Assembly: GCA_030248065.1 (NCBI GenBank)
Contig: JASAMV010006607.1
Span: forward strand, 19,430 to 83,429
Source of the DNA: Rhynchonema sp. JSB1_4
Taxonomy: Eukaryota > Nematoda > Chromadorea > Monhysterida > Xyalidae
Length of the DNA stretch: 64,000 nucleotides
Direction: 5' to 3'
Shown: in pieces, positions 47,801-57,056 of the stretch
Position numbering within the stretch: position 1 is the stretch's first letter
Layout of the letters: every line of letters begins with the position of its first letter
Notes under the pieces: generated by a model
The model's database searches: none
Seen by the model: only the letters and a program-made list of their open reading frames with translations
What the model was told of the DNA's origin: nothing
Position numbers and translations under genes: made by a program

Positions 47801-50800
47801 TCGCGCCCGAGCGTTTCGCTCTTTTTTTCGCGCTTTCTTGCTTTGATGCGTTTGAACAAAAAATCTTTAGTAAATTATTCAGAAATGTTGTTAATGTTTA
47901 TATCCGGAGAAAGAATCATTATTCTTCCAGTTCAGAGAAGAAGAACGACAATATGGCGACAATCATGATTGAACATGCATGTGTTCTGTTCTGTTGTTCA
48001 TCAGTTTTGCCCTGTTCTATTTTGTTTTGTTGTATTGTAGTGTGGCACGGACATGATCAGGTGCTTGTAAGTTGTAAGTGTATCAGTGTGCGTCAATATC
48101 AATGTCTGGTTCAAAATTCAATGATCAAAATTGAAGTAAACGGAACATAGAGGTACTTTATTTACCATTCCGATGCGATATTGGAAACAGAGCACTCATG
48201 CATGGCCTGGGCAGTGTGACTCGCCCATTGTGCGACTGAGTGTGAGACCAATAACTGTTCTGCACTCCTTTTTTGATGAAAGCACAAAATTCTGGCCTGT
48301 TGCTATTCACAGTATCAAAGAGCGAAATTTGTAAAAAAGTTTGTAAATCGCTCTTCGCGCCCAAGCGCGAAATTGAAATTTGCCTTCGCTCGCTGTTCGC
48401 TCCGGGCGCGAAGAGCGAAGAGCGAAAAAAGAGCGAAATTTTCAGGTGCGAGCCCATCACTAACGGTCAGTCAAAATATTTGCGATTATCATGCTTCATG
48501 TTTCGGGTTTCGGGTTTTTTTTCAAAACCCGAAACCCGAAACATGGACATAGAAAAAATTTATGTTTCGGGTTTCGGGTTTCGGGTCTATCTGGTGGAGC
48601 CCTTAGTTTAATATTCGTGCCGTGCACTAAAGCATGCCTACGGCATTAAGCAACTCAGAATAAATGAAAAAGAGAAAGAAAAAACCAATCAATTCTTCTG
48701 CTGAAATCTGACCATCTGAAATTGCAGTGCAAAGCGACAGTGAACGGCTTCATGGACGTGATCGTCAAATTCATTATTGATATGACTAAGCACATTTGCG
48801 ATGTTGGTTAACTGATGTTTCATTTCATTATGCTTCTGGCCCGGACCAAACTTGGTGTTCTGATCGCAATTGGGCACAGCTTGTATTTATTGGAGTTTTA
48901 TGGATGTACTGATGCCACTAATTTTGACCAGCGTAAAATATACATGCGTTCACTCGCTATTTGAGAAACGCTGGTCAAAATCAAAGTCATCAGGAATGCT
49001 CGAAACATCTATGCAAAAAAATTGTTAACATGACCAAACACAGAATCGATCACAAAAGCGTGATCAGGGTTGGAAAAAATTTTTGTTAAACAAGTTTTTT
49101 TAAAAAGTCTGAGATTCGGGGAAATTTTACCAAATTTGCCTAAAAACGCGCAAAAACGCAACTTTGATTGACAAGTCACTTTTGTGACTTGGTTTGCATA
49201 ACTTATGAAGGGCGTTTACGTCATTTTGGTGCGATCCAGCAATCTGTGCTTGATATGGACCGATGATTGCTGCTCTGTGGTATCGGGCACAATAGTTTGT
49301 GGCCGAATAAGCAAGATTTACTCATAAACCACACAGAATTGAGAATATATAAGCTACAGAAATACTTGTCGGACAGCTGAATCAGTCGTATATTACCGAC
49401 CTGATGGGGTATGACATCGAAGTACCATGTAGGTACATGCATACTGTGTCCCATGTATCACAGGAAGGTATAATAATAAGGTCATTTGGGGTATCTTAGG
49501 TTCCAAACATGCCCCAAAGGTGATTTTGTGAAGAAATTTTTCGACCCTTGAGAAAAAATGACAAAAAATAACCCCCAAAAAGGCCATTTTTGGACGTTTT
49601 AGAACATTTTGTTCCCCCGGAAAATTGAAAAAAAAATTTTTTTTAATTTTTTTCAAAAACCTTTTCTCAAATTTTTTTTAAAAAACAAAACTTTTTTTGC
49701 CCAACCCTATGCATGATATCGCCGTTGATGTTTCACCGACAGCAATACACATTTGCACATTTCAGAGTATTTGCACCAACTCCACCATGTCAGCTGTTGA
49801 CAACATCTCACCATGTGGTCGTGCGTGCATGCAGCTGCAGCACATGTATGACAACGCGGTTAGTCGCTGTTTAGACTTTCGAAATCACCTTTTTATGGCT
49901 TATAGTAATGTCGTCAAATCATGGCGTCAGATCTTTTCGTCAAATCACAATATGTACTATTATTTCTCGCGCTCATATGGGACATATTGGTGTATCGCTG
50001 TATACATACATATTGGTTCCCAATTTGTCGCTAGCCTCCAACTATACTTCATCATCAACGAATCTTCTCCATAGGGTGATCGAAAATGGCGAGTCCCTAT
50101 CATGTTCACCATAAATAGGGTAGACTGTAGAAATGTGTAATTGCAGGTGGATCTAGCGTCGAAAGCCGAGTCCGTCTGCGATCGTATTCCAAACGCTGAC
50201 CTGGCCAATTTGTGTCACGATGCGTTCCAACACGAGCCAACCACGATCTCCAACATTGTACGACAGTTGGTGCTGAGAATGCAGACATTGTTGAATCACG
50301 TGCCAGTGCAAGGCTGCAGAGATTGTCGATTGAGTATTGACCGACCACAAGGTTATTGGGTTGTTGCGACGCAGACTTGAATTTGACAGTTTGCTCCCGT
50401 GACTCACATGGGCGTGTGCAGCAGGACATCATCAGTGTGAGTGCGCCAGATGGACATCTGGCGATGGCCAGAGCTGGGTTTCAAAGGCAGTACCAAACTG
50501 TCTGCCAACAAGTTACACATGAATGGGTACACGAGCTGCATTCTGCGCTCTGCACCTGGGAGCGCAAAATTACAGCTTATGGTCCCCGACGCAGTAAACA
50601 TAAAATGTTCTGGACGCTCCAAATATAAGGACAAACTACACCAACACGGGCCAGATTTCGAAGGTGATGTGCATCTGCGTGTGAATGTTTCACTATCTGC
50701 CACCTCCGAACTCGGGCCCGTGTTGGCCCAGCGTTACTATACACTTGTCCCCTGCGTTGTGCCTTGTTTTGAAATACAAAGTGGAACCATTTTTAGTGTC

Positions 50801-53379
50801 TGCTGGAGACTCAATCGAATGTGAGGCGTGCAAAGATGCGGTCAAACTTTTGGATGATTTTCTGGGTTCGCCGTTGGCGGAAGGCAGTCTGGAAGAGCTG
50901 TTGAAGGAACAGTGCGCCACACTGCCGGCGCCGTATGACAAAAATGTACGATTATTTATGATGTTTTGTTGCGAGGCCGGCCCACATGACCGGATAGGCG
51001 TAGTTTGCCTTTGCTAGGTACCGGGGTTTTATTGTAGAGGTCCCGGACTCTCTTTTGGGGCAGAATGCTTATGCGAAAACAAGAATAAGCGGTTTTTCCA
51101 CGATTTTCCGAATGGAGCCCGAAGCTATGGAAGACTACGGTGGTCCTGTCGGTAGTAAATTATTCGACCACTATACGAGGCAGTATCCACTTTAGGATAG
51201 GGATCGAGGCTTTTGCGATGACATCTTCGGTCTTTGTTTTATTCCTCGTTGCCGAGTGTGATCAGTGAATCTCAAAGCATCTGGAACTACTAACAGAGTC
51301 CAGCGACCAAGAAACCAAGACAAACCAATTCCATAATCAAGTTATAAGACCTGTTCAAAAAGAATACCGCCATAACACAAATTGGACGACTGTTTCGAAA
51401 ATCCCGATTGCGTTTCAGTGCGAAAACACAATCGACATCATCATGGACGACATAATGAAGTTCATTGTTGACATGAGCAATCATATTTGCACTGTGAGTC
51501 CAAGTTTTGTTCTTTTCTTATTTTCAAATCTTCTGGATTTCAATTTCTCGCTTCAACCCCTGTTTGCAGCCTGTTTGTTCGGGCAAGACCAACCCCAACG
51601 CTCGGTTCTCATTGTGCGACTATTTGAAACAGTTGGAGGACAATCTGGTTAGTCGTGTTGAAGTGATGTTCGCACACTGATGATGTCCGGGTGCACCGCC
51701 AAATCCATGATTATTATGGCAGGGTTTAGTTTTTCGCACAAAACAAAGCTTGCAGGGTATACCAGTGCGCTGCACTTTACGCACCTCGGTGCAGGGCGTA
51801 AAATACAAACGCCGAAACCAGGGGCAGAACTCATCATGCCCGCGCTACACTGCTTGAACTTTGTCACTTGACCCTGTGAATAACATTGTATACGTGAGTG
51901 AGACAAACAAAGGCATTAGCATCGACCAAAAACTTCGTCCAAATTCAATATAAATATTATCTTCGTTAAATATTTTTCAGCCGCAAACGGTCAACAAATT
52001 CTCGAAAGTTTGCGATCGAATTTCGGATCCGGACGCTGCCAAAAAGTGCACCGACTTTTTCGCCAATCACAAAGATCTGGCCACCAAAATGATCACTGGC
52101 GCACTCGCGCGAATTGGCCAGGCGTTTGGGTAAATTTGGACACTGCAAAATTTCGGAATCATATATAATAGTGCCAAGCTCGTTTGTCTTTATTCTGCTA
52201 TTTCTCTCGTTTCTGGAATGAAATTGGAAAATTGAAACTTGCTCGCAGTGCGTGTGTAAGAACAGCGGTGCAGAACTGGAGGCATCACATTACTATGTAG
52301 CTGTGCGAAATTTTATGCGTTTTTCCTCTCATGTTGAACGTATTGAGCCCCTTTTTGGTTTCAATCTGCTGTTACCCTTCAAGTTATCACAATGATGTGA
52401 ATAATTCTTTGAACGGATTAAAAAGTAACAGTCCGCACATCCCAATCACAAAGATGGTGGTGCATTTGTGTGACGACAATTCCAAACACAATCCGAAAAC
52501 ATATAACATTTCCTAGCTGAACATTGACATTTGTAGCCAAAAATGTGAACTTTCTCAGTTGCACACCAGTGAAATCCGTGAAGAACACCATTGAATGCGA
52601 CGCGTGTCACGATGGTGTGAAATTCATTGACGACTTCCTGAAATCGCCATTTGCCAAGGGCGATCTCGAACAGCTGCTGAAGCAGGCGTGCGCCAAGCTG
52701 CCGCAGCCCTACGCCAATAATGTTGGAATGTTTTATTATTGCTGTTTTATGCCTAGGGAACTTAACGCCACCAGTAAATATCTCGAAATATCCACAACAT
52801 AGTCACATGACCAAGGCGGATCCGACTCGGTCGCGGTTAGATCCGGCCACCAAGTTTGTGATTCGCTTCGCTCTATTTGTTTCAATGTGACTTAATTCGC
52901 TCGTATCTGTTTGCCGTGAGGCACTAACATTATTTTAAAAAGTTAAGTAATGCTATAAAAATATCGAAAATGTGAAATTTAAAAAAACACACATGAATTT
53001 TAGTGCAACAACTCAATCGACGGCCTGATGGACGATATCATCGGCTTCATAGTTGACATGCTCGACCATGCTTGTGATGTTGGTTGATGTTTCACAGTTT
53101 TTTACCCAAAATTAGTGTGTATCACCCCGTCCAATCTGGCAGGCTAAGCAGTGTTTGGCCCACATACACAATTAAGTCACCGGTAATCGGGTTGTTGGTG
53201 TCTAAATGTAGGCCCCCGTGGAGAGTTAATTCCAGGGAATGCGCGTTTTTTTAAAGTCAAATCTACAATCACCATAAATCGATCTTCTACAACAGCCCGT
53301 CTGCACCAACGCTACCAGCCTGGAACGCACTGCTCTGTCACCAGGGTGCATCGCGCTTGGACAGTTGGAGAATAACATG
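44833..53379 (+). CDS. Prosaposin-like precursor with five saposin-B domains, about 695 aa in the exons seen
   Basis: Saposin-B domains are small disulphide-bonded helical bundles that bind or perturb lipids; precursors are secreted or lysosomal and cleaved into single domains. The exons are 44833-44877 (hydrophobic, end of a signal peptide: SLLAITVSA), 45265-45401, 45652-45726, 45871-45945, 46062-46221, 46407-46582, 46945-47016, 47093-47194, 47422-47520, 48728-48802, 49766-49858, 50147-50351, 50797-50945, 51419-51493, 51570-51647, 51981-52129, 52559-52721, 53004-53078 and 53296-53379. All phases fit. Each unit has CxxC, then Cys plus 10 residues to an intron (CAKLPQPYANN, CATLPAPYDKN, CEQLPDPYKPG), then C..DMxxHxC and a sixth Cys after the next intron (PVC, SIC, KPC), giving six cysteines per domain. 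The ATG exon and the true 3' end are not resolved. Reading through at 52129 instead of using GT would give TAA at 52131, so units 1-4 and unit 5 could be separate products. Two good N-glycosylation sites are visible (CTNST, CTNAT). Confidence 0.85.
47546..48602. mobile_element. Harbinger-like TIR element in a saposin intron, with a hAT inside
   Basis: Ends GGGCTCCACCAGATAGACCC and the complement GGGTCTATCTGGTGGAGCCC, flanked by TTA on both sides (47543-47545, 48603-48605), the 3-bp duplication expected for PIF/Harbinger. The sub-terminal repeats are CGGGTTTCGGGTTT and complement, pairing across the element. It is non-coding. Confidence 0.75.
47705..48462. mobile_element. hAT element nested in the Harbinger-like element, perfect 8-bp TSD
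   Basis: Ends TAGTGATGGGCTCG and CGAGCCCATCACTA, flanked by ACGGTCAG on both sides (47697-47704, 48463-48470). The sub-terminal regions are dense in TTCGCTC / GAGCGAA motifs. No transposase frame is seen in 758 bp. Confidence 0.85.
50415..50470 (+). repeat. Dispersed ~50-bp repeat, copy 7
   Basis: GCAGCAGGACATCATCAGTG followed by TGAGTGCGCCAGATGGACAT. It lies in a saposin intron. Confidence 0.5.
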
Positions 53380-53471
53380 GTCGCCGGTTTTTGGGGTTTT
53401 CTACAAAAACAACTCATAAACCCTCCTTTTGCACATAAATGCGAATTGCAGCGTGTTCTGGCTGCCCGTTT

Positions 53472-53545
53472 CTCCCACAGACGGGCGGTGCACCAGGTCA
53501 TCGTCAGTGCTGATACACCAGATGGCCACGTGACAGCCAAAATGC
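53472..53545 (+). repeat. Dispersed ~50-bp repeat, copy 8 (long copy)
   Basis: CACAGACGGGCGGTGCACCA, then GGTCATCGTCAGTGCTGATA and CACCAGATGGCCACGTGAC. It is the closest match to copy 4 at 19270-19345. Confidence 0.65.
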
Positions 53546-55222
53546 GCACACGCGCTGGTTTTACACCGCTCTTATGCTGGTCAAACTTACTGGCCCCAGT
53601 AAATTTCTTCAATATCATAAATTCAAAAAATGGGACGTTAGACGTGATCTGTCCTTATCCGGTTACCGAGCATCATGCATCGGCAATGTGGAACATCAGC
53701 CAGTTAGTAGTCCATCAGCTATCGTATACCCTTATTGCAGCCGTACACCCTTGCGCGTGCATCCACATACTGCCATCGTGTCACTGATCCCAGCAAGGCA
53801 TCAGCTTGTATGGATCTGTTTGTGAAACGTCAACCAGCCGCCAAGCTAGCGATCAAATATGTGATTCACTCAATAGCTGAATTGCCCATTTTGAGGTGTG
53901 ATAATGTGTGATTGAGACTTTAGTATAACTGGTGATTCATCAGCCGAAGCCAAATTCACAAAACAAGATCAATATTGCGAAAAAATGTACATCAAGAGGT
54001 GACAGTAATTGCATCGTTGATGCTTCCAAGATGCAAGAAGGGTGATGGCAGTCTATAACTGGGAGTTTTGTGAATATGGGCCGATATACGTACATAGCAA
54101 GAAGGTCCAAATTCTCGAAAGTGCCACCGGGGCGACTGCGCCACCAGAAACGATGATGACAACTTCCAGCTGGCTGACCTCAATTGTGTGTGTATACGTG
54201 AACAGCAGTCTTGGTTCAACGCACAAATGTTTTGGACAGCGTACGCTCTTCCCCTCGGTGCGTAAATTCCCTTTGACACCGGCGGTGGCGCTTTCGAGCA
54301 TTTGGGCCTAAGAGTGCTGTTGATATGTTTAGCGTATTACGTAACAAACTGGGATGTGGAAAGCACTCATAGGATAAAATTAGTACCTACAGTTGTCATA
54401 ATTCAAACTGAAAACCATGAACTGCATGTGCGTGCATAATACCTACACTACACCAGCAATCTTTTCTTGCGCTTGCCATCAAAGACAATACACGGCGTCG
54501 ATCTAAATTTCATGTCATGTTAGCGAAGAGTTACCCCACATTTCTCAACTACTAGCTTTCTCTCTTAACACAACACCGAGAGCTACAACGAAAATAATAA
54601 ACTTCCTGCGCTAACCTGTGTTCAAATTTAATTCAACCACATGTTGTGCTGAAGTGCAACGTAGCGGTCATAAAAAACAAATTCAGAATATTTGTGCTGT
54701 GTTTGTAAGGATAGTCTATCTTCTTTAAAGTAGTTTCTAAAGCTAAGCGTCAGGCTATGTAATATAATGTGTCAGGTGATGGCACGTGCTCTGCAACTGC
54801 GGAAAGCACCTGTTATAGTAATAGAAGGCGGGGTGTTGTTATTTACCGTACATATGTATATTAGGAACACTAATATTCTGCCTTGCCAATATTACGCGCA
54901 GAACATGTTTGCGCACCAAAAACACAAAAGTGACTGTTTATATAAATGCCAAACTTTATTATAATCAGCTGTAGATTCTTCTCCTGCCAAAACACACAGC
55001 ATTTATCACCGAGAAGTACATTACCACTTGTTTCGATTTGTAGTTTCGGTCACAAATTTAGAAAGTACAAAACACAAGATGCACGTCGAAAAATCATTTA
55101 TATTCTTCGTCGTTAATTCACTACACTTAAACGGTGAGTCTGGTTTTATATTCGGTTAAAATAAATAAATGCCAGTATGGTTCAGAATTATATCTCATCT
55201 TGGAGACCTTTCATGTACCGTG

Positions 55223-55297
55223 TCTGCAAAAAATGATAATTTTATTTTTTTCTGGAATCCCGGTTGGGCTCTGCAAAAAATGATAATTTTATTTTTT
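55223..55297 (+). repeat. 27-bp direct repeat, two copies
   Basis: CTGCAAAAAATGATAATTTT plus ATTTTTT occurs at about 55223-55249 and 55271-55297, separated by about 21 bases. Confidence 0.75.
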
Positions 55298-56333
55298 CCT
55301 AACCTCCCCTGTGCTTCAAACACGGCGAAATCGACGACACGTTGGTCTTTGCTGGTGAGCTTGAACCACCGGAAACGACTAAGGATATAATTGTCATTGA
55401 CAATGTAAGACTGTGTAATCGTAGGGCGAGGCGGCACTCCACACGGCTTCCCCACCCAACGATACGGCCTTGCACTGCACGGTAAGGCCCGACCGGCGTG
55501 ACTGACGACGGGGCACGGCCACCTAAGCTAGAAACACGGTCGAATGCACAAAACACTCAAAATCCAAACCTTCACAAAAGGCCCCGCCGAGTGACGCGCG
55601 GTCCACTCCGGGGTTGCGATTCACGCCTTTCAAGTCCACTGATCGATCCCTCTCGCCAATTCTCGATATCACGTTTATCAATACGGGTTAGCGCAGTCTC
55701 ACAGAATTCAAGACACACACGAAAAACACAAACGAACACCTAAAAGTCACCGAGCGAATCTCTTTCTTTTCTTTCTGCCTCTCCAGGGGAGGACTTTGTC
55801 CAAGCCGGCCACATCTCCCACGGACCAAGTTTGGCGAGCCCCTGCGAAGCCGACGATAAAACGGACGTAGAGACGACGGAAACGTTCATTTAAGATGACG
55901 CGAGAATTCGTAGCCAACATCAATAACATGATATTTACGACACGGAAGGCGATTACGGTTGTAGAATAGAGTTGTGGCTGTCGACCAACATAGAAGGCGA
56001 CGAGAGATAGAATGAGCCACTGTTCGATCGTTGATGGATTGAATTTGAATTGGATTGGGTTGATGAGATTGGAATTGATTTGATGATGACGGGAAGATCG
56101 AACCATGGAGACGGCATGAGGGAAGGAGGACCAGGCTTGCCACTTAAGGCGGGCTCTACTTTGGCGCAAGACGTTTCGAGCCACCTCTCCTCAGTTCATG
56201 AATTATGCCGTCGAAAGTCCAAAGGGGGGAAAATCGATGATTAAATCGAAGTTGATGAAGCACAATATTACGGGCTCGAATACGGCAGTTCAGTCATCGC
56301 GACATGGGAGATGCGGGGCTGTGATGCGTTGAA

Positions 56334-56387
56334 CTACCGATGACTACTTACCGATGCCTACCGATGCCTACCGTTGACTACCGATGA
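56334..56387 (+). repeat. Short tandem repeat CTACCGATG / CTACCGTTGA
   Basis: About five imperfect 9-12 bp units (CTACCGATGA, CTTACCGATGC, CTACCGATGC, CTACCGTTGA, CTACCGATGA). It lies about 700 bases past the stop of the giant minus-strand ORF. Confidence 0.6.
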
Positions 56388-57056
56388 ATCTGACTTTAAC
56401 ACAAAATAAAATAACGGCTGAACGAAACTACGGCAGCAAGAAAAAACGAACAAAGCACACACAGAATAAACTAACGGCAAACGACTGACACAAAGCACAA
56501 CTACTAACGGTACACAAACTACAAAACACGACAAAACGCTAAGAACACAGTAAAAACAAGATGACACAAGAGAAACCAGTTTGATGCGTTCAACACAACT
56601 ACGAGAAACTTACACCGAGAACGAAGAGAGAAAACGAAGAGATGATTCAGAAAGCTCGCGGAGAAGCGAGACGAGAATAAAATGACGTTTACGATAACGA
56701 GATAATGTTTACGATAAAATGACGGCAATAACGAAGACAAAACACAGTAGCAAACACGACAAACACAGAAGAATCGATACAAAACAAATACATGATATAA
56801 ATGTGAGGATTCCACCAGACGTTCGTCCTTGCGACGGCCGGTGATCCTTGCGACCAATTCGACGTACAAATCGGCAAAAGTAGAAAATGACGTAGCGAGA
56901 CGTTCATGACGAAGAAAAATAGAAGAATATGAAGACATGACGTTCAACGGCGAAAATAACGATGTTAGTAGGCGATATCGAGATAACGATGTACGAGGTT
57001 GCGAGAACCCCACCTGTGGCATTATGCACCATCAGGATTTTCCTTGACGATTCAGG

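Larger units (their letters stand above)
53380..57056. other. Non-coding or unexplained region after the saposin gene
   Basis: It should contain the end of the saposin gene, but no good fifth D exon is present. A segment at about 54105-54312 shares AAATTCTCGAAAGT with the D exon of unit 4 and ends in a stop, but the rest does not align, so it may be a decayed exon. A 27-bp direct repeat (CTGCAAAAAATGATAATTTT followed by ATTTTTT) occurs at 55223 and 55271. A tandem CTACCGATG-type repeat is at 56334-56387. 56390-57000 is strikingly A/C/G-rich and T-poor on the plus strand, which leaves long open frames on the minus strand. Those are not convincing genes. Confidence 0.4.

Noticed and set aside
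54105..54312. Possible last D exon of the saposin gene
   Set aside because: It shares only AAATTCTCGAAAGT and a vague C-terminal resemblance, and needs a weak acceptor. It is probably a decayed copy.
55311..55406. Plus-strand coding-like stretch GEIDDTLVFAGELEPPETTK before a strong GTAAGA donor
   Set aside because: There is no acceptor or ATG upstream before in-frame stops and no partner exon. It may be a gene relic.
55747..56184. 145-codon minus-strand frame
   Set aside because: It has no ATG at its start (GTG only), no domain, and lies in the compositionally skewed tract that opens minus-strand frames by chance.
56519..57022. 167-codon minus-strand frame just past the giant ORF stop
   Set aside because: Its hydrophobic, low-complexity content follows from the T-poor plus strand. 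There is no ATG context or family.
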